Assembly (NCBI RefSeq): GCF_035825295.1
Contig: NZ_JAYMGI010000002.1
Location: forward strand, 3,291,001-3,355,000
DNA: 64,000 nt
Source of the DNA: Actinacidiphila sp. DG2A-62
Lineage (GTDB): Bacteria > Actinomycetota > Actinomycetes > Streptomycetales > Streptomycetaceae
Direction of reading: 5' to 3'
Shown here: positions 43,419-51,823 of the stretch, piece after piece
Position numbering within the stretch: the first letter of the stretch is position 1
Layout: every line of letters begins with the position of its first letter
Position numbers and translations under genes: made by a program
The notes under the pieces: model-generated
The model's database searches: none
What the model was told of the DNA's origin: nothing
The model's input: only the letters and a program-made list of their open reading frames with translations

Positions 43419-43539
43419 TCCGGGCCGCCGGGCCCGCCCCGCCTCGGCGCCGGCGCGCGACGCCGCGGGCAGGCACGCGGGACACGCCCGGGAACGGCAG
43501 CGGGAGGAACGGGACGGCACGCGAGCGAGTGGAGGGACG

Positions 43540-46035
43540 ATGACGATACGCAGCGGACAGGACGCCGAACAGCGGGCGGACCGGGTCGAGTTGCTGATCG
43601 GCGGCATGACGTGCGCGTCGTGCGCGGCCCGGGTCGAGAAGAAGCTCAACCGCATGGAGGGCGTGACCGCGACCGTCAACTACGCGACGGAGAAGGCGCG
43701 GGTGTCCTTCGGCGAGGGCACGGCGGTGCGCGACCTCATCGCGACCGTCGAGGCCACCGGCTACACCGCCGCGCTGCCCGCACCCCCTCCCCCGCCCGCG
43801 CCGTCTCCCGCCGCGCACGCGACCGCCGGCACCACTCCCGGCGCGGCCGCGGCCGGTGCCGACACCGCGGCCGAACTCCTCTCGCTGCGCCGGCGATTGC
43901 TCACCGCCGTCGTGCTCGCCGTGCCGGTCGTCGCGATGTCGATGGTCCCGGCCCTGCAGTTCACCGACTGGCAGTGGCTGTCGCTGACGCTCGCCTCGCC
44001 CGTGGTGGCGTACGCGGCATGGCCGTTCCACCGCGCGGCGTGGAAGAACGCGCGGCACGGAGCGGCGACGATGGACACGCTGATCTCGGTGGGCACGCTC
44101 GCCGCCTACGGCTGGTCGGTGTGGGCGCTGTTCTTCGGGACCGCCGGCATGCCGGGGATGAAGCACCCGTTCTCCCTCGCAGTCTCGCGCGGGGACGCCG
44201 GCGGCGACATCTACCTGGAGGCGGCGGCGGGCGTCACCGCCTTCATCCTGGCCGGGCGGTACGCGGAGGCGCGCGCCAAGCGGCGGGCCGGGGCGGCGCT
44301 GCGGGCGCTCCTGGAACTGGGCGCCAAGGACGTCGCCGTGCTCGGCCCGGACGGGCGGGAAGTGCGGGTGCCGGTCGGGCAGTTGGCGGTCGGCGACCGG
44401 TTCGTCGTACGGCCCGGGGAGAAGATCGCCACCGACGGGGTGGTGCGCGAGGGCGGCTCCGCGGTCGACGCGTCGCTGCTGACCGGGGAGTCGGCGCCGG
44501 TGGAGGTCGGGCCCGGCTCGCAGGTCACCGGCGCGACGGTCAACGCGGGCGGCCGGATCGTGGTCGAGGCGCTGCGGGTCGGCGCCGACACCCAACTGGC
44601 CCGGATCGCCCGGCTGGTGGAGGACGCGCAGAACGGCAAGGCCGCGGCGCAGCGGCTCGCCGACCGTGTCTCGGCGGTGTTCGTGCCGGCGGTCATCGCG
44701 ATCGCGCTGGGCACGCTCGGCGTCTGGCTGGCGCTGGGCCAAGGGGCGAGCGCGGCGTTCAGCGCGGCGGTCGCGGTGCTGATCATCGCCTGCCCGTGCG
44801 CGCTCGGGCTCGCGACGCCGACCGCGCTCATGGTCGGCACCGGCCGGGGCGCCCAACTCGGCATCCTCATCAAGGGGCCCGAGGTGCTGGAGTCCACGCG
44901 GGCGGTCGACACGGTCGTGCTGGACAAGACCGGCACGGTCACCACGGGCGTCATGTCCCTCACCGAGATCCTGCTCCCGGCCCACGCGACGGCAGGCGCG
45001 GCAGGCGCGGCAGCGCTCGACGCTCCTGCCGCAGCCCACGCCACAGCCCACGCCACAGGCCACGCCGCAGCCCCCGCCACAGCCCACGACGCCCGGGCGC
45101 TCCGGGCCGCCGAGGACGACGTCCTGCGGCTGGCCGGAGCGCTGGAGCACGCCTCCGAGCATCCGATCGCCCGCGCCGTCGCCGACGCCGCGGCGCAGCG
45201 CCTCGGCCTCTCCGGGACCGCCGGGAGCCCCGACGACCCCGGCAGTCCCGGCAGCCCCCGCGAACTCCCGCCGGTCGGCGCGGACTTCACCGCCGTCCCC
45301 GGGCTCGGCGTGCGCGGCACGGTCGACGGCCACGTGGTGCTCGCCGGCCGCGAACGGCTGCTGCGCGAGGCCGGGATGCCGCTGCCCGAGGACCTGGCCG
45401 AGGCGAAGGCGGCGGCCGAGGCGCGCGGCGGCACGGCCGTCGCGGTCGGCTGGGACGGCGCGGCCCGCGCGGTCCTGGTGGTCGCCGACGCGGTGAAGGA
45501 CACCAGCGCCGAGGCCGTACGGCGGCTGCGCGCCCTGGGGTTGCGGCCGGTGCTGCTCACCGGCGACAACGCCGCGGTGGCCGCCGCCGTCGCCGACGAG
45601 GTCGGCATCGCGCCGCAGGACGTGCACGCCGAGGTGCTGCCGGAGGAGAAGGTCGCGGTGGTACGGGAGTTGCAGGCGCGCGGGCGGGTCGTGGCGATGG
45701 TCGGCGACGGGGTCAACGACGCGGCGGCGCTCGCAGCGGCCGACCTGGGCCTGGCGATGGGGGCCGGCGCGGACGCGGCCATCGAGGCGGGCGACCTCAC
45801 GCTGGTGCGCGGCGACCTGCGGGACGCGGCGGACGCCATCCGGCTGGCCCGGCGCACGCTCGGCACGATCAAGGCGAACCTCTTCTGGGCGTTCGCCTAC
45901 AACGTCGCCGCGATTCCGCTGGCCGCGGCGGGCCTGCTCGACCCGATGATCGCGGGCGCGGCGATGGCCTTCTCGTCCGTCTTCGTCGTCGCCAACAGCC
46001 TGCGGCTGCGCGGCTTCACACCGCTCGCGCGCTGA
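43540..46035 (+). CDS. copA: Cu(I)-exporting P1B-type ATPase CopA
   Basis: 831-residue copper efflux pump. One N-terminal HMA domain ([20 protein letters not shown]) is followed by eight transmembrane helices, actuator [12 protein letters not shown] (TGE), the metal channel [20 protein letters not shown] (CPC), phosphorylation site [12 protein letters not shown], nucleotide-binding HP motif [11 protein letters not shown], and hinge [18 protein letters not shown]. Between DKTGT and SEHP there is an extra Ala/His/Thr-rich stretch ([20 protein letters not shown]) not typical for the family; it has five His and might bind copper. ATG 43540 follows GGAGGG. Second cistron of the cop operon. Confidence 0.96.
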   Translation: MTIRSGQDAEQRADRVELLIGGMTCASCAARVEKKLNRMEGVTATVNYATEKARVSFGEGTAVRDLIATVEATGYTAALPAPPPPPAPSPAAHATAGTTPGAAAAGADTAAELLSLRRRLLTAVVLAVPVVAMSMVPALQFTDWQWLSLTLASPVVAYAAWPFHRAAWKNARHGAATMDTLISVGTLAAYGWSVWALFFGTAGMPGMKHPFSLAVSRGDAGGDIYLEAAAGVTAFILAGRYAEARAKRRAGAALRALLELGAKDVAVLGPDGREVRVPVGQLAVGDRFVVRPGEKIATDGVVREGGSAVDASLLTGESAPVEVGPGSQVTGATVNAGGRIVVEALRVGADTQLARIARLVEDAQNGKAAAQRLADRVSAVFVPAVIAIALGTLGVWLALGQGASAAFSAAVAVLIIACPCALGLATPTALMVGTGRGAQLGILIKGPEVLESTRAVDTVVLDKTGTVTTGVMSLTEILLPAHATAGAAGAAALDAPAAAHATAHATGHAAAPATAHDARALRAAEDDVLRLAGALEHASEHPIARAVADAAAQRLGLSGTAGSPDDPGSPGSPRELPPVGADFTAVPGLGVRGTVDGHVVLAGRERLLREAGMPLPEDLAEAKAAAEARGGTAVAVGWDGAARAVLVVADAVKDTSAEAVRRLRALGLRPVLLTGDNAAVAAAVADEVGIAPQDVHAEVLPEEKVAVVRELQARGRVVAMVGDGVNDAAALAAADLGLAMGAGADAAIEAGDLTLVRGDLRDAADAIRLARRTLGTIKANLFWAFAYNVAAIPLAAAGLLDPMIAGAAMAFSSVFVVANSLRLRGFTPLAR

Positions 46036-46160
46036 CGGCCGGCTCCGGGGCGGACGGCCCGGCGCACCGGCCGCCCCTCGCTGACGGCCGGCGCCGGGGG
46101 ACGGTCCGGCGCGCCGGCCGCCGCAGGCCCGCGGCCGCCCAACGGCCCGGCGCCGTACGG

Positions 46161-46206
46161 ACGAAGCGCCCGCGGCCGGGACGACTCCCGGCTGCGGGCG
46201 CTTCGT
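46161..46206. terminator. Long hairpin terminator after copA
   Basis: ACGAAGCGCCCGC (46161-46173) pairs with GCGGGCGCTTCGT (46194-46206), and GCCGGG (46175-46180) with CCCGGC (46187-46192); only one internal G/T position is unpaired and the loop is six bases. It lies between convergent copA and the carboxypeptidase gene. Confidence 0.88.
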
Positions 46207-46245
46207 TGTCCCACGGCGCTTCGTTGTCCCACGGCACTTCGTTGC
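46199..46245 (+). repeat. 18-bp tandem repeat, 2.5 copies
   Basis: CTTCGTTGTCCCACGGCG starts at 46201, 46219 and, degenerate, 46237. The first copy is the right arm of the terminator, so slippage appears to have copied terminator sequence. The region just before (46031-46122) also holds two imperfect 45-bp repeats beginning GCTGACGGCCGGC. Confidence 0.75.
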
Positions 46246-46351
46246 CGACGACAGTGCGCACGGAACCCCGTGCGAGGCGTGCGCGCCGCCGCCCGGCGCG
46301 AGGGCGCCCACGCGGGGCGCCCCCAGGGAGGCGCCCCGCGGGCCGCCGGGC

Positions 46352-48805
46352 TCAGCCCAGCCGGGTGAGCTTGGTGCCGAACGACGGCTTGCTCAGGTCG
46401 GACTGGAGCACCACCGGCACCGAGGTGCGGGCCGGGCCCGAGCCGAAGCTGAGCGTGCCGACCTGGGTGCCGGCCTTGGCGCTGTGCGGCACTCCGGAGG
46501 CGACCGGGTCCAGCGACAGACCGGTGCGCATGCCCGGCCAGCCGATCGCGGTCAGATCCTTGGCGGCGACCACCGGGGTGCTGCCGCCCAGTCCGTCGGA
46601 GACGTGCCCGACGACCTCGCCCTTCTTCACTATCGTCGCCGTGGTCAGGCCGTTCTGCACGGACTGCATCAGCGCGAGGCTGCGGTCCAGGGCGGTCTGC
46701 AGGCTGTCGTTGACGGTGGTGCCGCCGTGCTGCTGGAGGGTGACGCCGAGGATCAGCTGCTCCTTGCCGCCGATCCGTTTCTGCGCGGCCCACATCAGGG
46801 CGCCGCCGGCCGGGGTGCTCGACCCGGTCTTGACGCCGATGACGCCGGGGTGGACCAGGTCGTTGTTGTTGTTGAAGATGCGGCCGACGCCGGGCAGCGT
46901 GACGTTCGGCTGGGCCACGACCCAGCGGAACACGTCGTTGCGCATCACCTGGCGCTCCAGCTTGAGCAGGTCGACCGCGGTGCTCTTGGTCGTCGACTCG
47001 AAGCCGCTCGCACCGGTGTACGTGGTGTGCGTCATGCCGAGCCCGGCCGCGGTCCTCTGCATCTTGGCGACGAACGCCTCCTGCGTGCCGGCGTCCCAAC
47101 GGGCCAGCAGACGGGCGATGTTGTTGCCGGACGGGATGAGCAACAGCTGCAGCATCTGCCGTTCGGTGAACTTCTGGCCCTCCTTGACCGGCGCGGTCGA
47201 CTCGTCCTCGGAACCGGCCTCCTGCGCGGCCTGCTTGTCGACGGTGATCACCGGGCCGTTCTGCTTCCCGCTCAGCGGGTGGTCCCGCAGGATCACGTAC
47301 GCGGTCATCACCTTGGTGACGCTCGCGATCGGCACGGGGGTCTGCGCGCCGTGCACGCCGAGCGAGCCGAGGCCCTCGACCTCGGCCGCGGTCTGGCCCT
47401 CGGCCGGCCACGGCATGCTCTGCGGCAGCGGCGCGCCCTGGAAGGTGTACGAGGTCGCGCCGGTCGACTCCAGAGCCGCCGTCGGCAGCGGGCGCAGCGC
47501 CTGCACCAGCACGAAGACGATCGCGAGCAGGACGACCAGCGGCGTCCAGATCTTGAACCTGCGGATCGTGCTGCGCAGGAAGGTCTGCGGCGGGGGCGGG
47601 GTGTTGGTCAGCTCGGCGAGGAGCTTCAGCGGCTCCTTGTCGGGCAGGGGCGGCGCGGGCATGCTGCGGGTGCCGCTGGGGCCGACCGCCTCGTCCTCCT
47701 CGGCGTCCGCGCCGGCGCTCGCGGCGGCGGCACCGGTTGCGCCGGCGGCGGGCTTCGCCGCGCTCCGCGGCGGCAGCGGCTCGGGGGCGCCCGCGGGCTT
47801 CGACGGGGCCTGCGCGGGCTCGGGCGGCGTGCCGGGACGCGCGGGAGCGCCCGCGGCGCCGGAGGCCGTCTGAGGGCCCTTCACGGCCCGCGTGGGGGTC
47901 CCTGGCGTCCCGTACGTCACGCGCGGCTCGGGGAGGTCCGAGACGAGGGGGCGCAGCACGGAGGTGCGCGCCGGCGGCTCCCCGCCGGCGGCGGCCCTCC
48001 CCGACTCCCCCGGCTCCTCCGGCTTCCCCGACTCCCCCGGCTTCTCCGCTACGTCCGGCGTCTCCTGCCTCTCCGGCTCGGAGGGCTTCACGGACGCCGC
48101 GTCCGAGGTCGCCGCGTCCTCCGCTTCCCGCCCCGGACCGGCGTCCGAGGTCGCCGTACCGTCCTGGCCGTCGGCCGTACGAGTGCCCGTCTCGGCCGTA
48201 CGGGTGGCGGCGTCACGCGCGTCCGAGCCGTCCGCCCCGGACCCCTCGGCGTCCTCCTCGGCATCCTGGAGGTTGCCGGGAGCCCCTTCCGTCACCGCTG
48301 CCGGGGCGTCCGCGCGGCCCTCCGCGGGCTCCGGGTCCGCGGTGTCCGCCGCGGGCTCCGGCGCCTCCTCGGGCGCTTCCTCCTGGTCACGATTCGGTTC
48401 CGTTTTCCCGCCGCCGGAGGAGTTCGCGGGCGGCTTCGGCCCGTTCCCGGGCGTAGCGACATCGGTCTCGGCGTCCACCGCGCCTACATCATTCGGCGTA
48501 GACACCTCGGAGGACTCACCGCGCCCGTCGGCCGGACCCGGGCGGTCGGCGGGGCCGTCGGGGACGTCTGCGGGGTCCTCGACCAGCGGTTCCGCCGCCG
48601 AGGCGGCCACCGGCAGGGGGTCGGAGACACCGCGGACCGTGACGGCCTGCTCCCTGCGCACATCGGACGTCAGGCGCACCTCTGTCGCCTCACGCGTCAC
48701 AGAAGCCGATCCGAACACCACCAGCCTCGGGTCCGGGGCCACACGGTCGACCACCTCCCCCGACGTCTCGTGCTGCTTCTCCCTGCCGGGGGAATCGCCC
48801 GCCAC
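46352..48805 (-). CDS. D-alanyl-D-alanine carboxypeptidase (PBP, S11) with long acidic N-terminus
   Basis: 817 residues. The first about 410 are acidic and Pro/Ala/Glu-rich, predicted cytoplasmic and disordered. One membrane anchor follows (IWTPLVVLLAIVFVLVQALR, about 415-435), then an extracytoplasmic S11 penicillin-binding domain with SVTK (ASVTKVMTAY, about 493), SGN (PSGNNIARLL, about 560) and KTG (IGVKTGSSTP, about 658). It trims peptidoglycan stem peptides. GTG at 48803-48805 is chosen because GGAGG lies five bases upstream. The very long cytoplasmic tail is common in streptomycete S11 enzymes and may recruit partners. Convergent with copA. Confidence 0.92.
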   Translation of the reverse strand: MAGDSPGREKQHETSGEVVDRVAPDPRLVVFGSASVTREATEVRLTSDVRREQAVTVRGVSDPLPVAASAAEPLVEDPADVPDGPADRPGPADGRGESSEVSTPNDVGAVDAETDVATPGNGPKPPANSSGGGKTEPNRDQEEAPEEAPEPAADTADPEPAEGRADAPAAVTEGAPGNLQDAEEDAEGSGADGSDARDAATRTAETGTRTADGQDGTATSDAGPGREAEDAATSDAASVKPSEPERQETPDVAEKPGESGKPEEPGESGRAAAGGEPPARTSVLRPLVSDLPEPRVTYGTPGTPTRAVKGPQTASGAAGAPARPGTPPEPAQAPSKPAGAPEPLPPRSAAKPAAGATGAAAASAGADAEEDEAVGPSGTRSMPAPPLPDKEPLKLLAELTNTPPPPQTFLRSTIRRFKIWTPLVVLLAIVFVLVQALRPLPTAALESTGATSYTFQGAPLPQSMPWPAEGQTAAEVEGLGSLGVHGAQTPVPIASVTKVMTAYVILRDHPLSGKQNGPVITVDKQAAQEAGSEDESTAPVKEGQKFTERQMLQLLLIPSGNNIARLLARWDAGTQEAFVAKMQRTAAGLGMTHTTYTGASGFESTTKSTAVDLLKLERQVMRNDVFRWVVAQPNVTLPGVGRIFNNNNDLVHPGVIGVKTGSSTPAGGALMWAAQKRIGGKEQLILGVTLQQHGGTTVNDSLQTALDRSLALMQSVQNGLTTATIVKKGEVVGHVSDGLGGSTPVVAAKDLTAIGWPGMRTGLSLDPVASGVPHSAKAGTQVGTLSFGSGPARTSVPVVLQSDLSKPSFGTKLTRLG

Positions 48806-48886
48806 GCAGACCTCCTCCACACATCGTCAACGGTCGTGCACTCATGGTGAGGGGCAAGGCCGGATGGCGCCTCTACCCGTCCTGAC

Positions 48887-48904
48887 GGACACTGGCAAGT
48901 GTCC
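48887..48904. promoter_or_regulatory. 18-bp palindrome in a divergent promoter region
   Basis: GGACACTGGCAAGTGTCC: perfect 7-bp arms around GGCA, 82 bp upstream of the carboxypeptidase start and 152 bp upstream of the GPP34 gene. It looks like an operator for a dimeric regulator. It does not match LexA (GAAC-N4-GTTC), and I cannot name the protein. Confidence 0.5.
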
Positions 48905-49055
48905 CGCGACAGGCGCGCAGCCCGTCTGCGACACCCCACCCACCCCGTAGACGAGAACGACATACCACCCGGTTCCCGCCGATATGGAAAAGGCGCTCTC
49001 GACAGGCCGGTGTGAGAGGCGTCACCCTGTCATTCATCCACGCGGGGAGGCATGG

Positions 49056-49763
49056 ATGGGCAAGAGCCGCAGAACAATTCCGGAAGAGCTGTTGCTGCTC
49101 GCCCTGGACCCGACCACCGGGACCACGGCGCAACCGCAGTCGCTCGACCTCGGCCTCGCCGGGGCGCAGCTCGTCGAGCTGGCCCTGGCCGGACGGATAG
49201 CCCCTGACGGGGATCGTATCGCCGTGGTGCACCCACGGCCGACTGGAGATCCGACACTGGACTCCGCGCTCGAACTGCTGCGCCGCCGCGGCAGCCCGGT
49301 GCGCGCCGTCCACTGGATCGGCGGGCCCCGGCTGGGGCTGCGCCAGACGTATCTCGCGCACCTGGAGCGGTGCGGCATGGTGCACGCCGTGCCGGGACAG
49401 ATGTGCGGGGTGCTGCCGACGACTCGGTATCAGGCGACCGACAGCGCGGTCAGCCGGGAGATTCGGGCCCGGCTGGACAGCGCGATCCGCACCGGCGTGC
49501 CGCCGGACCCGCGGACCGCCGCGCTCGCCGCGCTCGCCCACGCCGTGGGACTCGGCAAGCACCTCTACCCGGGCAACGAGGGCCGGTCCTCGCGATCGCG
49601 CCTGCGCGACCTGATCAGGTACGACCCGATGGGCGGCCTCGTGGCGCACGCCGTGATGGACGTGCAGAACGGGGTGGCCGCGCAGCCCAAGCGCCCACCG
49701 GCCCAGGCGCAGCGTTCCGCTCCGGCGGCCCACGGGACGATGGCCCGCGCCGGCGCGCGCTGA
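49056..49763 (+). CDS. GPP34-domain protein
   Basis: 235 residues of the GPP34/GOLPH3 family: RRTIPEELLLLALDPTTGTT, LDLGLAGAQLVELALAGRIA, DSALELLRRRGSPVRAVHWI and RTAALAALAHAVGLGKHLYP. Eukaryotic GOLPH3 binds phosphatidylinositol-4-phosphate; bacterial members are numerous in streptomycetes and functionally unassigned. ATG 49056 is preferred over the ATG four bases earlier, which is in another frame; GGGGAGG precedes it. It lies upstream of the XRE/DUF397 pair but separated by about 480 bp of repeat-rich DNA. Confidence 0.85.
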   Translation: MGKSRRTIPEELLLLALDPTTGTTAQPQSLDLGLAGAQLVELALAGRIAPDGDRIAVVHPRPTGDPTLDSALELLRRRGSPVRAVHWIGGPRLGLRQTYLAHLERCGMVHAVPGQMCGVLPTTRYQATDSAVSREIRARLDSAIRTGVPPDPRTAALAALAHAVGLGKHLYPGNEGRSSRSRLRDLIRYDPMGGLVAHAVMDVQNGVAAQPKRPPAQAQRSAPAAHGTMARAGAR

Positions 49764-50242
49764 GCACGGGCGGCGGCGCCGCACAGGAGCAGTTCCAGCA
49801 GCACCGGCACCACCGGCAGTACCGGCACTACCCGGCACCACCGGCAGTACCCGAACCGACGTACCGACCTGCCGAGCAGCAGTCGAGCAGACCGTTCCGG
49901 GAGCCGCCGCGACGCGCGGGGCGGCGGTGTGCGAGGCCTTCTCGCCCACCGGCACCCCGCGCGTCGCGCTGTCCGGTCGTGGCCCACGCGGTCCGGTCCG
50001 ACGGTCCGGTCCAAAGGTCTGGTCCGCACGGCCCGGTCCGCACGGCCCGCTCGTGGCCCACGCGGTCCGGTCCGGGCGCCGCGGGCCCCGCGCCGGGCGC
50101 TTCCGGGCGCCGAACCGGGCGTCCCCGGGCTCTGCCGTCCCCGGTCCGGGCAAGCTTGTTCCGCCCATTCGCCAGCGCGGTGATGACCGGTAGTGGCAGG
50201 CTGCTGACCATCGGTACGGATCAGCGTGGAGGTGCAGTCCCA
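49764..50242. other. Repeat-rich gap upstream of the XRE regulator
   Basis: No supported gene. It contains CACCGGCAGTACC-type repeats (49800-49855), a 24-bp sequence occurring at 49977-50000 and again at 50051-50074 (both start TCGTGGCCCACGCGG), and two tandem copies of GGTCCGCACGGCCC at 50021-50048. The XRE promoter must lie near its right end. Confidence 0.6.
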
Positions 50243-51097
50243 GTGGTCGCCAACGTCAACCCCACCGTCAGGCGCCGGCGGCTCGGCTCGGAGTTGCGCA
50301 AACTCCGCGAGCAGAAGGGCATGACGGCCGAGGAGGTCGCGGCCCGGCTGCTGGTCTCGCAGTCGAAGATCAGCCGGCTGGAGAACGGGCGGCGCAGCAT
50401 CAGCCAGCGCGACGTGCGGGATCTGTGCGGGGTCTACGGCGTCGAGGACATGCGGATCGTCGACTCCCTGATGCAGATGGCCAAGGAGTCGCGGCAGCAG
50501 GGCTGGTGGCACGCCTTCGGGGACATCCCGTACAGCGTGTACATCGGCCTGGAGACCGAGGCGGCGAGCCTGCGGGTGTTCGAACCCCAGGTGGTGCCGG
50601 GCCTGTTGCAGACGCCGGGGTACGCCGGCGCGGTCATCGCGGGCAACCTCCCGGAGGCCACGCCGGAGCAGGTCGAGAAGCGGGTGAGCGTACGGCTGCG
50701 CCGCCAGGACCGGATCACCGACGAGGACACGCCGCTGCGGATGTGGGCGGTGATCGACGAGGCCGCGCTGTGCCGCAAGGTCGGCGACAGCCAGATCATG
50801 CGCGAACAGCTCCTGCACCTGGTGGAGTTGAGCCACCTGCCGCACGTCACCGTGCAGGTGCTGCCGTTCGAGGCGGGCGCGCACCCGGGCCTGAGCGGGC
50901 AGTTCGCGGTGCTGGAGTTCACCGACGCGACCGACGCCACGGTGGTCTACCTGGAGGGCGTGAACAGCGACCTGTACCTGGAGAAGGACACCGACGTGCA
51001 GGCGTACAGCGTGATGTACGAGCACCTGCGGGCCCAGGCGCTGAGCGCGGAGCAGAGCCGGCAGTTCATCGAGGAGGCGGCGCACCGCTACGAGTGA
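50243..51097 (+). CDS. XRE-family regulator with DUF5753 domain (WhiJ-like)
   Basis: 284 residues. The HTH near the N-terminus is LGSELRKLREQKGMTAEEVA then ARLLVSQSKISRLENGRRSI; DUF5753 follows with WWHAFGDIPYSVYIGLETEA, EPQVVPGLLQTPGYA, RQDRI and QVLPFEAGAHPGLSGQF. Such proteins pair with small DUF397 proteins and, in WhiJ and similar loci, control development or antibiotic production. GTG 50243 gives VVANVNPTVRRRRLGSEL, close to the usual N-terminus; GGAGG lies 10 bases upstream. The DUF397 gene follows 232 bp later. Confidence 0.92.
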   Translation: MVANVNPTVRRRRLGSELRKLREQKGMTAEEVAARLLVSQSKISRLENGRRSISQRDVRDLCGVYGVEDMRIVDSLMQMAKESRQQGWWHAFGDIPYSVYIGLETEAASLRVFEPQVVPGLLQTPGYAGAVIAGNLPEATPEQVEKRVSVRLRRQDRITDEDTPLRMWAVIDEAALCRKVGDSQIMREQLLHLVELSHLPHVTVQVLPFEAGAHPGLSGQFAVLEFTDATDATVVYLEGVNSDLYLEKDTDVQAYSVMYEHLRAQALSAEQSRQFIEEAAHRYE

Positions 51098-51329
51098 GGG
51101 GGTGCGCCCGGGGGCGCGGGCCGGTACGGGCGGAGCGCCGGCGGGCGCCTGGCGGGAAGCGCGCGGAGGTCTGTGCGGGCGGTAAGGTACACCGCTCCCC
51201 GGCCGACTGGGAAGGTTTGCAAGGAATATGCCATCCGGTTGGGTGAAGTCCCCCACCGGGCCCGGAGGGTGGCCGGTAGCGTCGAGACGTTCAGTCAAAA
51301 ACCGCCACCAGCACAGACCGGAGCTAGAG

Positions 51330-51539
51330 ATGGCTATCAAGCTGGGCAACACCCTCGCGTGGCAGAAGTCCACGCGGTCCACGGGGAACGGCGCCTGCGT
51401 GGAAGTGAAGTCCCCCGCCACCGAGTCGGTGGTCGTCCGCGACTCCAAGGACCCGCAGGGGCCGGTCCTGACCTTTTCCCCGGAGGCCTGGTCCTCCTTC
51501 GTCACCGACGTGGACGGCGGCGCGTTCGACCTGCACTGA
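51330..51539 (+). CDS. DUF397-domain protein, partner of the XRE regulator
   Basis: 69 residues: NTLAWQKSTRSTGNGACVEV then VVVRDSKDPQGPVLTFSPEA and WSSFVTDVDGGAFDL, the complete DUF397 pattern (W-KS-S----CVEVA---V-VRDSK-P-GP-L-F---W--F). In WhiJ-type systems this acidic protein is thought to antagonise the DNA-binding partner. ATG 51330 has GGAG upstream. The 230-bp gap before it contains an inverted repeat around CCCACC/GGGTGG (about 51251-51272), so it probably has its own promoter. Confidence 0.93.
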   Translation: MAIKLGNTLAWQKSTRSTGNGACVEVKSPATESVVVRDSKDPQGPVLTFSPEAWSSFVTDVDGGAFDLH

Positions 51540-51626
51540 GTCCGCGTGCACACCGGTAGCTGAGCGCGTCTCGGCTGGAGCCCTCTCGACTGGCCGCCGT
51601 CCTGGCCGAGGGGGCTCACCGCTGCC

Positions 51627-51764
51627 ATGGGGCCGGTGTGCGCATGGGGCCGGTGTGCGCACGGGGCCGGTGTGCGCACGGGGCCGGTGTGCGCACGGGG
51701 CCGGTGCTCGCTGGAGGCCGGTGTGCGCACGGGGCCGGTGCTCGCTCGGGGCGCCGGTGCCCGC
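51627..51764 (+). repeat. 17-bp tandem repeat (8 copies)
   Basis: Eight head-to-tail units of ACGGGGCCGGTGTGCGC type, each 17 bp except the last (19), with changes mainly at the first two bases and near GTGTG/GTGCT. It lies between the DUF397 stop and the aminotransferase gene. A 17-bp period cannot keep a reading frame, so it is non-coding and likely variable between strains. Confidence 0.92.
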
Positions 51765-51790
51765 ATTGTGGGAAGCACCGGAAAGTAGCT

Positions 51791-51810
51791 GGACAGTACA
51801 TCGATTGTCC
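51791..51810. promoter_or_regulatory. Possible operator of the aminotransferase gene
   Basis: GGACA (51791-51795), ten bases, TGTCC (51806-51810), ending 13 bp before the ATG at 51824. Position and symmetry suit a repressor site. The arms are only 5 bp, so this is tentative. Confidence 0.35.
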
Positions 51811-51823
51811 GTAGGCTGCGGTC

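Noticed and set aside
42172..46311. Very long minus-strand open frame of over 1,300 codons opposite copZ/copA
   Set aside because: It is the antisense of genes with strong G+C third positions; composition is Arg/Ala/Gly-rich with no motif.
51627..51764. CRISPR array
   Set aside because: The units are contiguous 17-bp repeats without spacers, and no cas gene is in the window.
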